NCBI GenBank assembly: GCA_022661535.1
Contig: JAKULF010000001.1
Location: forward strand, 2,480,001-2,544,000
Direction of reading: 5' to 3'
Length of the DNA: 64,000 nucleotides
Origin: Eutypa lata
Lineage: Eukaryota; Ascomycota; Sordariomycetes; Xylariales; Diatrypaceae
The translations under genes and the position numbers were made by a program. Below, in pieces: positions 1-12,479 of this stretch. Every line of letters begins with the position of its first letter. Within the stretch, counting starts at the first letter, position 1. The notes under the pieces were generated by a model that was given only the letters and a program-made list of their open reading frames with translations, had not been told where the DNA came from and did not search any database.

Positions 1-3000
1 GTGCGTGCGGCTCTTTCTCGGCAAGCTTCACATTACTACCTCTAGTAGATAGTACACCCTTTCTGAATCTCGCTTTTTTCCCTCCTTCCCTTCTTAATTG
101 ACATTGGAGGTCGAAGAATGGGGGGCGCGGACGAGGGTCATCGCCATCACAGATCTGGAGTCTCACCCGGCAGCCCTACTACCCATAAAACCCTCCACTT
201 AGTAACCTACACAAGGGCACGGCCGACATCCTATTGGGTTCGTTTAATCACGAACCGTGGTGGAGTCGTTCTTATGAGACTGGGGGCACTTTGATATATG
301 TCTTTGTCATCATCACTCCCCTTATTTGTCCGTACTCCGTAGCCGTCTAGTTAATGGGTTCTTTTTTCCTTTCAGGCATGGGATATAACTAGATACATAG
401 GTAGTTAGCCTTCGAGCGATAAAGTCATTATGGGTAACATCGGCTGTACACGTTCATCCATCCTCATATCCACATTTGTTCAGCATGGTCTATTAAAGGG
501 ATGAATGCATTTTATCGGGTAAGCAAGCCACGTATACGTGTTGTGTTCCTCGGCTGAAGCTGCAGAGAACTACCTAGGTAGGTGGCTGTTGGGGGAGCTG
601 CGAGAAACCCCAAGAAGCCCTGAGAAGCCGCAGTACTGTACTGTCCAGACTCCCTTCCATCCAAACCCTTTCTGATGAGTACCGGAGCCAACTCCAAACC
701 GTTGTTGCTCAGTGTTTGTGTGTGTCTATCTATCCCACTCAGACATAGCTAAGACGATGCTGTCTTGCAAGTCTGCGCTATGTAATAACCATGTACCTAG
801 CTAGCGACGAACAGGAAACAAGACATCCATCGGTGCCTCGGCTGAGTGCAGTGTAACACAACCTTTTTTGGTGGGGGAGGTCGTAGAAGGCGAGGACGTG
901 CAGGCGGGAGCAGTAGTAGGTAATGTTCGTAATTACGCCATATTCCGAATCATATTCCCAACTTCTTCACGAAGCTAGGAATGTTGTTTTCAGGAAATAT
1001 TTCGGTGTTATAGCTCGAAACCAGGGCGTGATTTAGAGGCTAGCTGTTACTCACATGGTGGAAGGGTTGAGGGTTTTTCGTTTGTATCACAGCAGCTGCC
1101 GTACCCCCAACGAAAACCCATGTGAGGACAGCTAAATTCCTTAGAGCCAGTACTATGGTATCCGCAAGGCTCATGGTTGTTCTGTCGGCGTCCTTTTGGA
1201 GTAAGGATTGCGGCCGCGTCTCGATGAATATAGTCAGGTAACGCATTGTTAGGTATACATAGTAGTTTCGTGAAGTATTAACGAGCTACTACTCAAGCGC
1301 CCGTTCATATCTAGCCGCCTTTTAAGGACAGTCGACGCATGCAAGTACGGGTCTCTCCGAGGTGTACTGCATTTTCGCCTGGAAGCGGTGTGTCTGACTT
1401 AGGAGAACAAAGAACCCCGTCTCCTGGTATCATTGGTCTCTTTGGCATTTAAGGTAACTACTCTTTTCCTACCGGTATTCTCGCATTTCATGGTACCTAT
1501 TGGAAGCTACTCATTCCATGTGCAATCTTCAAAATAGAAGGTAGACGAGTTCCGGAGCGGCCCGGTAAGACATAGCACGGTTGACGCGGCATAAGGACGG
1601 GAGTTGGGGACTACACAAGCAGGCGTGTCGTACGGGCCAGGAAAAACCCACTCCCCTGTTTAAACCCTTGCATTACCTGCTTGCTGGGGCCATAGTAAAT
1701 GTATACTTACACACTACATTGCTCTAGATAACATCATATATATAAACAACATAGTTTGTAGTTGAATGCTCATACTGTTTTGCTGTAGACTAATCGTTCA
1801 AAGAATCTAAGAGGTAATGTTCAATCTACTCACCCGAAATGAAGTAGGCAAGGTATTATTCCACAGTGCTTGTTTTGGAATGGTAATGTCGACGAGGTTT
1901 TGTCGGAACCGAAAACAAAGGGGCTTGGCTCATCTGCGGGCAGCCCTTTTGAGAGCATCGAACCCACAAGGATTGTTTTTCATTATAGGGAGAGTGAAGA
2001 TGCTAGCTGGTTAGCAGAACTGCAAACGCGCATTATAAACATGGCATATAGGTTGTAGTTCTAGGCCACCGAATCGGCTGCTCATGGTTAATGATCCACG
2101 CGATATTGAATCGCAAAGTTAGATCTTGGGCAATCAACGACGAAGGTAATCCTATAAATCCACACTAAACCTTCATCAGCTATCTGACCATGTGTCAATA
2201 CCAAGTCAATTTAGTCCAGATAGGAGACCTGGAGACATTTGACCAACTCGTACAATTAGCAAGGCTTAGATAGTCTATATCTCAATGAATGGACGACCAT
2301 AGCACCCACGTTAACCCGTAAAGCGATACGGGCATGGAAGTAGTCACTAGGTCACGATCGCGGTCTGTGGATCTGTGAGCAAGGGGAACATTCCAGGTAA
2401 CCAACCTGGAGGGGCATAGGTTTTACGGTTGGCGCTTGCGGGCCAGCCTCTGGGCGGCTAGGGACCCTGGCTGCTTAAGATCCTTGACATCCTCGTGCAT
2501 GTCGCGGTGCCGGGAATGGTTCAACTACAAAAGTAAATCATCAAGCGGAAGAAAAATTGCAATCCATACATAACTCTATATCGAGCCCATTCGTATGCTA
2601 ATGCCTCGGGCAATCAACTTGTAAGACTACTTGCTTCTATCACGTCCTAGTTGGCTTGTTCCATAGCTACGGTGATTACAGTCATTTCCTCCCAATTTGC
2701 TGTCCTAATGACATTGTTCTTAAGAATCGATCATATTGTTTTCATAGGGGTCGTGCTGGTATAATATCTGTGGTTTCTTGTTCCTATCCGTGGGTGTTCA
2801 CTCATTACGGTATCTCCCTGGCATTAGCTTCGAGTGTAGTGGACTATCTATTCAGAGAATTGTTGACGTTTAACTTCGACCTACAAACCTATATTACGTG
2901 ATACGTAGCCACCGGCATAGGATGTCTTCCCGCTTCTCGTCGTCTCAGGATTAGCGAATATACGGGGAAGTGCCTTAATCTCTGAGTTGAATAGAGATGT

Positions 3001-6000
3001 AGTGGCCTATATCATGGCTAGCTAGGCGTTAAATGAAATATGCTGTGACTGGTACACCCATCCAATATTGCCCGCCCTTACGTGTGGGCCTACTACGACC
3101 TATACTAGGAGGTGCTAGCATATAAAGGGCAGTATGAAAAAAAAGTTGATAATCAATATGCCTTGAATAACCTTAGAGCATGTATAGTCGGAAAGTATTG
3201 TACCTCAAGCGGGCAGTAGTCACGTTGAGAAGCCATTAGGGGTGGAGAACCTTAGCTTTGGACGCTCGGTACTGAATTCCGGGCTGCTTGCTACCTATCC
3301 CTCCTGTACGAGTAGTCGTAGTAGTAGTAGCAGGTAGTATCCAGCAAAGCAATCGACTACTCTACTAGGTCGCGAACTATGTTAAGCTGTGATAATCATC
3401 ACCTAAGTCATATCAAAGTCACAAGCGTGGTCGCCTACCATGCACTCCAACATGTATGAGAAAACAAGGCCACCTATCAGCTTTATAAAACCTCCAAATA
3501 GACACTGCTCGTTGGAAATTTCGCATTCAAACCAGCCATGCAGCGGTGGTATCCCGTCTTGCAGATAATCCTGGGTCTATGGCGATTCCTATGTGTTACA
3601 ACTCCCATGTCCTTCCCACATCGGCACTTGAACTACGTAACGCAGCTCCCTGCTGCCGTGATCTATTATACATCACACAAGAGGTTTTAAAGCCTCCTCT
3701 TCTGTATCTCTGTACACCGCCAAGAAGATAAGCCGACACAGTCGATCGCTGATATCTTCAAATGGCTAGGGATACCCCTGAATACCGTCTAGAGGTGCAT
3801 GTCCCCCTTAAGTGGATGTGCAGACCGGCATTTCCTGTGAGGTCAAGGCTATATCATGTTCATTGGAACTTTCACGCAGTATAAACCTAATTCTTGAATA
3901 CTTGACAATAGTTATTCAGCCACCTAAGATCAAGTGTAGACGTCCTTCCACTAGGCGAGTGTTGTAGAGAGTTCCGTGAAGTTGAACGCTACAATTATAT
4001 CTATATCTGGCCTCCTATTTAGCGGAAGTAGTGGCCAATGGAACTGGGTCTGATAGTAGGACTTCAATGTGACCTATATTAATGCAGGCTCTGTCGGGTC
4101 TATGGTATCAGGAAAGTTCTACGGCATTCTCCTGCAGTATTGGACGTAAGCAGCCTCGATGGCACCTACCTAGCAGTCGATAAAGCTACAAGAAGATAAG
4201 ATATGCCAATACCGAGAAACACTAGAGCCTCGCTTCCTGTTCATGCCCAGGCAGCAATCAACATCCTACCTGACATCGTCGAGATCTAGCATTAGAACGA
4301 CTACTACATCGATGCCGTTGAAGTGTTGGTCTATTGGGTGTCGAATGAGCCTAACCCTCAACAACAGAGAGGTTGCAAGAGAACCAAACAGACCACAGTG
4401 ACTGGAATGTGAAGATAATATGGCAATCTAATCGCCGATCTCAGGAGTTGAACTGAGTATGATATCCTTGAGTGTCATACACACATCCTAAGGCATGATG
4501 AAGTTAAGTAAGTACAGTATTCAGGAGATAACTAGAGTAGTGGACCATATGAATAAGGCTTCGAAAACAATTATATAGTTTACATAGGGGCATCTTGAAT
4601 GCTACATGCAGTTAGTCATTGTTCAAGCACAATAGTTAATAGCCCTCTCACCTGCTATAAAGCATACGTGGTGTGGTTTAGGTATACGAAGTAGTCTACC
4701 CACAAAGGATATGTAGGTAAAGTATCGGTGGAACCCCTTGTAAAGTAGCTGAACCAGTTAGAATCATCAAAGCATGGGTCCTAACACAAGTGCCAGGAAC
4801 GCCATCATTTCAGAATAAAATATGTGGAGAGGGAGCATTTCCCCATCAGCCAATGAGAAGATGATAGTTGATTGTATCAATGTGTTTTTTTTTAACTTCT
4901 TGTTTTTTTCCCTATTGTCGCCTACCTATTCTGTAGAGCTACAAGACAGTCCAGCTCGGAGTTTACTTTTTACCTCATTGCAGTAACTACATAACTATAA
5001 GTATCGTTAGTGCTGGTAAGGCTAGGGTACTTATACCTCATAATTACATACATCCTACTTAGGTACATACGTCCTACGCAGTCTGGTTAGCTCTACCTCG
5101 GATTTTTCTGCCTAGCCACCCGCAGAAAGCAAGTTGACTTTACTACTGTCAGCCTTATCTGCATAGGTACGTAACAATTTCATTTGGAAAAATTTCCCCC
5201 CTTTCTCATCTGACACAAATCGCAAAAGCCGAAGCCGAAAGCCACAGCTTCGAAACGCGGTCATCTCATCACACAATTTTTTTTGTCTCAACACCCACCT
5301 ACTGTTCGTCCATAAACGACAAACAATACCACGCACGCATCCCATCTCCAGCCTAGATCCGCCAAAAACACCCTAGTGCCCCTGTGCTTCCCAGCCCAGT
5401 TCTATTGTCTGGCTCTGTCCCAGTTTGGCTTGGTTGCGTTGCGTTGCGTCGCGTCGCGTTGCGGTTGTGCTGTAAGGTACCTACATATGTAGATACCGAC
5501 ATACCACAACTCTCTTTCTGGTTGGTGCATCGCTTGTGCATCACTCCCCATCGATCTCTCCATTCCATCTCGGAGCCCATCTCGGAGTCCATCACTCAGG
5601 TCAATCAATCAATCAATCAATCAACCAAACCAAACCAAACCAAACAGGTACGTACATGACATTACATTACATTACATTGCATTACATTACACATTATGTA
5701 TGAGTATGAACCAAGAAAAAGAGCCGTACCCACTCCCTAATGCATCCCAACCCTTCGCATCTGCAGCCTCAACACGTATGAGGTATCAGATGGACGCGCA
5801 GCAACCCAGTCAGCAACCAGCAAACGGGCGTTACGTCCGCTTGGCAGAGCAGCAAGACATACATACATAAGACAGATAGAAATGCCTGTCTATATGTCCA
5901 CACATACTGACGAAGCTGCCTATCTACCTACTGTCTATCTGCCAACCTACCTACTACTAGACCGGGTGGTTCTCTCTATGGGCGAACACACCTGGCAGAC

Positions 6001-6916
6001 ATACCACACACACATACACACACACACACACATAGATGAACCGAAAGGGAGCGAGAGGGACAGACATAGCTAGGCCTAGCCTTATGTCACTCTTAGCCTA
6101 TGCGATACTTTCTAGTATGCAGCTCATTAGCTGCAATGTGTTGCTACTGATGTGTGACAGCCTGCGCGTCTAGGTATAGGTAGTCTTCGTGTCTCCAGCG
6201 AAAGTACCCAAGGTAGCAGCTAGCTCTAGCTATGTAGGTAGGTAGGTAGGCAAACTACCTTGTTGGCACAGTGGGTAGCTTAGTTAGGTAGGCGGCTCTT
6301 CCAAGTTACGACGTGCGAGTTGTTCCTTTGACTTGGGAAAACCATTGCTGCTCTTGCGATTACTGGCTGTTGCTGCTCGTACTTTTGATGCACTCTTTAT
6401 ATCTACTTTTCTCACTTTGCCGTGGCTGCTAGGTAGTATTATTGGCTCTTCTGTCTCTACGGGTATATTACCCGCCACTTGATATAATGATTGCACAATA
6501 TTCCTAATGCCTGCCCATTCCATCTGTTTAAGCCTGTTTGTGGCCTCTGCCTACATACACCTACATAATTCACGTTGTACGAAGTACACACATACATCCA
6601 TCATATCCTAACCATAACCCACCTACATGTGTATTCTGTGCCTGGCTCGTTTAATTCCTCTCTAGGCACAGGTACCTCCTCCGTCATTTCAGCGGACACT
6701 ACTAGCAGCCAGTATTGAAACTGGATTGGCGCACGCTTCTTTTCTTCCCCCCCATTGTCACTCACTGGTCGTTGAAGCTCACCCTCCAATACAGATCTAG
6801 ATAACACGGCTCGTTGAACAACGTATTGTCGCGTTCCCTTTTCGGGATTTATTATTTTATTTTATTTTCCAGGAACCAGTTCGATTTGACCAAAGACATT
6901 CGTTCAATCTGCAACT
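1..6916. other. Long gene-poor stretch upstream of the RRM gene
   Basis: I find no supportable gene in these 6.9 kb on either strand. Open frames are short (81 to 91 codons at most), have no recognisable domain and often use non-ATG starts. About 300-5100 is of ordinary composition without RIP-type AT bias. About 5380-6260 is rich in short tandem repeats: TCAA then CCAAA units (5601-5645), ATTAC units (5660-5692), CA units (6004-6032) and TAGG units (6234-6250). The last ~100 bases form the promoter and 5' leader of the RRM gene that starts at 6917. A non-coding RNA or a gene with very short exons cannot be excluded. Confidence 0.6.
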
Positions 6917-9900
6917 ATGGGTAAGTCCGAATTTAATATCACCTTAATTCATCTTCGATCTAGCCTTGCAAGCAACGCCCTCTTCGCAATCTATCTAGGT
7001 CTAGGTATCATGTGCTATTGTCATATATGAACCTCGAACTTCGTCTTTTCATATATCCACCTCTCTTTACTTCCACGAGGACAGAGAACCATCGTATCTA
7101 CGTTACCTACATACGCAGGTAACTGCTACTTCTACATACGTGCGCCTATGTATGTGGTTTGTTACCTCATCCCATCACTCACTACATGCGTATCCTGTGC
7201 TGTCTCTCCACATCTCACATCCCACCACAAATACATAACTTACCTACCTACCTACCTACCTACCTACTACACGCACGCGCACACGTACATACATACATAC
7301 ATTACATTACATACAGAACCCAGCTACAAACTCCTCCACTGCACTTACATCCGCACGCACGCCTGTCCACCGCATACAGGTCCCTCCCCTACCTACATAA
7401 CTCAAGTACCTTAACCTTACCTTACCTTCCCTACCTAGCCTCTACGTATCTACATATCTACTACATACCTACCTATATACCTATATACCTACATACCTAC
7501 ATACCTACATAGGTTCTCTCTTTCCTACCCACCAATCTCTTTTTTCTTATCCACATGCTGAGAAGCATAACCCGAATGCTTCTCTGACGTGTTGCCGCCT
7601 CTTACCACCCTTTGCCTACTTCGGGCTTGTAAGTTGTAACAACCCACGACATTACCCGCTTCCTCCTACATGCTGCTTCGTCGAATCAGATGTCAGCGTT
7701 GCCTCCTTCCACCTTCCTCGACATCTCACTCCACCATCTGTCTTACCCATTCACTCTCTTGTCCCTTGGAACGGCTACTGCATACCTCCATACCTCACCT
7801 ATGGGCGTTCCAAATTCTTAACGGCATTTAATATACTGCCCTTTCCCCCCCCACCTTCCTTCCCCCAAAAAAACTCTTTCTTTCCCCTTTCGACTCTCCA
7901 AACGGCTTGGTCTATTATGCAACTACGGCCCGCCGTATTGACACTATTTACTATCCATTAAACGTCGATCCACGCACCTTCTTCGACTTATTGTTTTGGG
8001 TCTTGATTCTAACTCTACATTTTAATAGCTGATTCTGGTGATACATACCGTCCTGTAAGTACTACTATTCCGGTTTCAATTTTAAACCGGCATTCGTATC
8101 ATGCTTTTTTTCTTCTTTTTCCTTTTTCCTATAAAAAACATAATCTACCCCGCGTAGACTTTAGGTTATCTGTTTGCTTTGGCTAGTCTTAAGCGGCAAG
8201 AACGATGCCGTATGTGCTAGACTTTACCTGGGGCATTCTAGCACAGGAATGCGCTTTGAAGTCGCTCTTGCGCCAATTTACTTGGAAGCTACTCCCTCTG
8301 CGGTATTAGATTTGGCCTGGCCTTCAAACCCTAGTTAAAGTTCCATGGCCTGAGTATTCAACTTCTGAAGGTCCGCACCTCTGTTGTTTCGAAAACACTA
8401 GCTTGTTGAAGCAGCGAGTATACAGTGTCTTCAGCCGTGACAGGTCTTATCACTGTACTTTACTGATTTTCATTCCAATTCCTTATGCTTCGTCATCTGA
8501 GACATTACTCGCAATCCATGGCATTGCCAATGTTGCGTTCGGATACTGACAAATCTCAGCGTGAGAGATCTCGCTCTCCTCGACGCGGTCGATCAAGGAG
8601 TCCGGGACGTACCTCGGGCCGTCGTCGATCATATTCACCGCGGAGTCGGTCGCGCAGTCGGGACGACTATCGTAGGTCAGACAGACGCTCACGCTCTCCC
8701 ATGACTGGAGCTGGAGCACCAGCGGGAGGAACAGGTTCGGGTTACGGTGGTCCCCCTCAACGATCTTACGAAGAACGGGCACAGGCACGGGAACAAATGA
8801 TGAATTCCATCCGTGAAACTTCGCAGCAAGACCGTCGTGTCTACGTCGGCAACCTTTCATACGACGTCAAATGGCACCATCTTAAGGATTTTATGCGACA
8901 GGGTGGGTCTCACTTATGAAGAAAACGAGCTGGTGTTTCTGGAGGTATCCATGGCTAACAAGTATAATCTTTCTCTTTCTAGCCGGCGAGGTCCTCTTCG
9001 CCGATGTCTTGTTACTTCCCAATGGAATGTCGAAGGTGGGCTTCTACACGTAGTCTATGGCTGGTTTCTTTTGGTTCTCTCCACTCTGGTTTTTGTTGGA
9101 ATTGATGGATTGACGGGCTGGGACCTTGTCCGCGGGTCTTTGTAGGGATGCGGGTAAGTGGATCATAAGAAATGCATGGAGACGATCAGTAGGCTAACTC
9201 TCATTCAGAATTGTGGAATATGCTACGAGGGAGCAAGCACAGAGTGCCGTCGCAACGCTCAGCAACCAAAACCTGATGGGACGACTCGTCTATGTTCGCG
9301 AAGTAAGGGCCGAAATCCTGGATTAACGTTAGACTTCGGAAATATGCTGAAAGCTTGAAATAGGACCGCGAAGCTGAACCTCGATTCATCGGCGCGACTG
9401 CTGGCCGAGGAGGATTCGGCGGTGGCGCTGGCCCTAGCCCTGGCCCTAGTGCTGGCCCCGGCTCATACGGCGGAGGAGGTGGTGGCTACGGCGGAGGCGG
9501 CGCCGGTGGCGGTGGCGGTGGCGGTATGGGAGGTGGAAACCGTCAGATATACGTGTCCAACGTTTGTCTCCTAGTTTTCCCTTTCGAAATTCGAGAAGCT
9601 TGAACTAGTATTGACTATATTCACAGCTTCCTTACACCGTAGGCTGGCAAGATCTTAAGGATCTTTTCCGTCAAGCAGGTAGGACTCAAATTATTGACCC
9701 ATACATTTCTTGAATCTTGCAGAATACTAACTTTAGGTTTTTGACAGCCCGAAATGGGGCGGTCCTCCGAGCTGATGTTCACCTGGGCCCTGATGGCAGA
9801 CCTAAAGGATCTGGTATTGTCATGTTCGAGCATCCTGATGACACGCGAAATGCCATCCAGCAATTCAATGGCTTCGAATGGCAAGGCCGTCCCCTCGAGG

Positions 9901-10571
9901 TTCGAGAAGATCGGTTTGCTTACCAGGGCGGTGGTGGTTTCGGCGGTCGCGGCGGTGGATTTGGTGGGCGTGGAGGCTTCGGCGGAGGATTTGGTGGTCG
10001 AGGAGGGTTTGGAGGAGGTCGCGGCGGCGGTGGCGGGTTTGGTGGAGGTTTTGGTGGGCGTGGAGGATATGGTGGAGGCGGCGGTGGGGCCAGCGGTCCT
10101 GGTCCTGCCGGCGGATTTGATGCTGGTAACACTACAGCTCCTGCCCCGAATGCCTTCACCGACTACGCCACGGCCGGCACAGACCCGTCTGAGATCATTT
10201 ACGTGCGCAATGTAAGTGCTCCCTCCTAGGCATACTAGCCACGTTTCGTCACAGAAGCAGCTGTTTACTGATATTACTTTCAGCTACCATGGTCGACTAG
10301 CAATGAGGACTTGGTCGAATTGTTCACCACGATTGGAAAAGTTGAGCAAGCCGAAATCCAATACGAGAACAGCGGCCGCTCTCGGGGTACCGGCGTTGTG
10401 CGTTTCGACAGTGTCAACACAGCTGAGACGGCGATTGCGAAATTCCAAGGGTATCAATACGGCGGCAGACCTCTTGGCCTCAGCTTCGTCAAGTACCTTA
10501 CACCTGGTAGTGGAGGCGACATCATGGACACGGACACTCACGGTGGTCTGACGCAAGACCAGATTATGTGA
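6917..10571 (+). CDS. GBP2: Three-RRM, RS/RGG-rich mRNA-binding protein (Gbp2/Hrb1 type)
   Basis: This is a predicted 509-residue nuclear shuttling mRNA-binding protein. Family members bind nascent mRNA and take part in export and splicing quality control. Proposed exons: 6917-6920, 8029-8054, 8560-8902, 8983-9035, 9146-9153, 9209-9302, 9364-9561, 9627-9678, 9748-10211, 10284-10571; all join in frame. An Arg-Ser/Arg-Pro tract (about residues 11-55) precedes RRM1 (about 102-180, RNP2 VYVGNL, RNP1 SKGCGIVEY), a Gly-rich linker, RRM2 (about 236-315, RNP2 IYVSNL, RNP1 KGSGIVMF), an RGG/GGF-rich stretch (about 319-375) and RRM3 (about 409-485, RNP2 IYVRNL, RNP1 RGTGVVRF). Exon 1 carries only ATGG, followed by a 1.1-kb intron; exon 5 is an 8-base microexon that completes RNP1 of RRM1. 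Start, microexon and first introns are inferred from frame and splice sites. The RRM identity is certain; the exact orthologue is likely. Confidence 0.88.
6921..8028 (+). other. GBP2: 1.1-kb first intron of the RRM gene, repeat-rich
   Basis: The stretch opens with a GTAAGT donor directly after ATGG and ends in TTTTAATAG before the exon that encodes ADSGDTYRP. It is long for a fungal intron. It contains ACCT/CTAC tetranucleotide arrays (7241-7266 and 7447-7511) and is pyrimidine-rich. Long first introns in fungal RNA-binding protein genes can host regulatory splicing, but nothing here proves that. Confidence 0.6.
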
Positions 10572-12263
10572 AGATCGACAACACGACCGGTCGAACGCAT
10601 ATCTTCTCATACTTTGACGCACTGTCTATTTGATCTCTTTCACGTACAAGCAACATACGACTCTAGAACCGGTTTCTCCTGACGATTCCCGACTTTAATG
10701 CAGTTACTATAGGTCGCTAACGGATGGAGTGGATGGGTTCAGTCTTCTGTTATTGCATATCATGTACTACATTCTCCTTTCCCCAACTCACTCATTCCTT
10801 TTTTCATTTCTTTTTCCTTTTCGGATCTTATCTTGTCACGGTCTGACTTGGTGAGCGAAACTCAGGCCTTGTTAACACTAGGTCCTGAGGCTCCTCTCTA
10901 GAGCGAGGCAACGGCGTCATCGATCCTCAAGCCCCGATTATATACAGAGCATTTAAAGGAAGTAGTTGCGGACATATGAAGCATCGGCGACCTATAGATG
11001 GTATTTGGGTGGGGGCTTGGCATTGTTACGTCAACTAAAAGAAATTGATTTTCGTTTTTTTTCTCTTTTCATTCATTTTCCTATTAGTTCATGATCAAGG
11101 ATAGGTGGCATGCAATCAAGGCAGAGGAAAAGAGGCGTTTGAATGCTCTACCTAGATTGTATCCGCAAAATAGCATTCTGAGTTTCACTGGTTCTGGTGT
11201 GGGAATCCAATCTCCGGACACATTCGGGCGCTGGATGGATGAGAAAGAAAGTATCCTTGAAGTGTAGGGTTTTTGGCACATTGTTCGCATGCATTCGGGA
11301 TGGTGAGCCATACAGAGTACAAGGGTTGGTCTGGACACTTAGTGCGTTACCATCTGTGACTGTTCGGGATATGTTTTCATCAGGGGCCAGCAGCTATGTC
11401 ATTCAGGGCCGGTAAAGGATGACAAGCAGGCGAGTGGCTGTTGAAACTTTCGTGTAAACTGTGACGGTCTTTAAGTTACGTGTATATGCAATGTACAACT
11501 AACATCATGTTCAAGTTACGGCTCTTTGTATTAGATACAGGCATGATTTGATTGTCCAACTGTGACTACGGGATAGCGTAAAGGTGTTTGCTTTATATGC
11601 TTGCTACAGTGTTTCGAAAGCACTGGAGTATGATCATGTGTGCGAGTGAGTGAGTACACACTCTGTCTGACGTGATACTAGTGGCTTTGATTCTATGATG
11701 TGTCAAAACACACCTCCCTCCCTCCGTTCCCTTTGCATGCAAATTCATTATCCTTTTCAGGCATCCAGAGTTGCACATCACTCCTTTCCCACAAGTTATT
11801 CGGTGAAATAATTCCCACTCAACGCATGACTTACTGGTAGATTTTTCTTTTGGAACCCCATGACCATATACGACCCCTACAAAAGTCAAAATCGATATAA
11901 CTCGGAAATCTGGGGGGTTCCCTTTCAACCACATAGCCTATCCACCTAACGCAAAATAGAGAGGTAAATAAGCATAGAGTCAAGAATATCCCAGACAAGC
12001 TGTTAGTCGATCCGACTCACGGTATAGATAAGCATACCATATTTATACCGATCTAACTTTATATAGACAACCCCTTCTATTTATCTGCCTCCTTATCCCC
12101 TACTAGCTTTCCTAAGCATATATACTATATACTATAGCAACAACAAACAAACGACAACGACGATAGCGAGAGGAAGAAACTAGACGCGCGGAAGAAGAGT
12201 GGGTTATATGAATAAAGAAAAGAAGGAAAGAAGAGAAGAGGAGAGAAGAAAAAAGATACACGG
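10572..12263. other. Intergenic region after the RRM gene
   Basis: This stretch holds the 3' UTR and downstream spacer of the RRM gene. The open frames here (for example 11084-11338 and 11593-11934, minus) show no domain and no coding-like composition. A purine-rich GAAGAA stretch (about 12190-12262) leads directly into the small Cys-rich gene. I see no RNA gene. Confidence 0.5.
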
Positions 12264-12479
12264 ATGTGCGAACTCCGACTCCAGAGGTGTACTACCTGCA
12301 AGACGGTCTGGACCGCGCACAAGAAACTGGCCAGCTGCGAGAGCCAGGACCCCGATGCCCGGTGCCCGGATAGCCTCTGCATGTATGTGGGCAACCCACG
12401 TAAGCCTATCAAGAGCGAATGCACCAAGTGTAGGGACACTAGGGAGATGTTCGAGTGCCTAGCAGATGATTCGTCTTGA
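12264..12479 (+). CDS. Small cysteine-rich protein, 71 aa, function unknown
   Basis: This is a single-exon frame of 71 codons. It has eight Cys residues in organised spacing (CTTC near residue 9, CPDSLC near residue 34, CTKC near residue 53, others between) and charged residues between them, and it has no signal peptide. The pattern suggests a small intracellular zinc-binding or disulfide-rich protein of the kind that starts Met-Cys and is common in filamentous fungi; I do not recognise a named family. The stop is followed by a GGT repeat. Competing frames exist (12199-12462 on plus, 12125-12601 on minus), but they are low-complexity or hydrophobic without pattern. An upstream exon is possible. 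Confidence 0.55.
   Translation: MCELRLQRCTTCKTVWTAHKKLASCESQDPDARCPDSLCMYVGNPRKPIKSECTKCRDTREMFECLADDSS

Noticed and set aside
2656..2901. 81-codon plus-strand frame
   Set aside because: TTG start, no domain, isolated in non-coding DNA.
6284..6807. Two minus-strand frames (79 and 68 codons) upstream of the RRM gene
   Set aside because: Plausible-looking composition, but no domain, no consistent splice link between them, and they lie in repeat-rich promoter DNA.
9920..10159. Pro-rich minus-strand frame
   Set aside because: Shadow of the RGG/Gly-rich part of the RRM gene.
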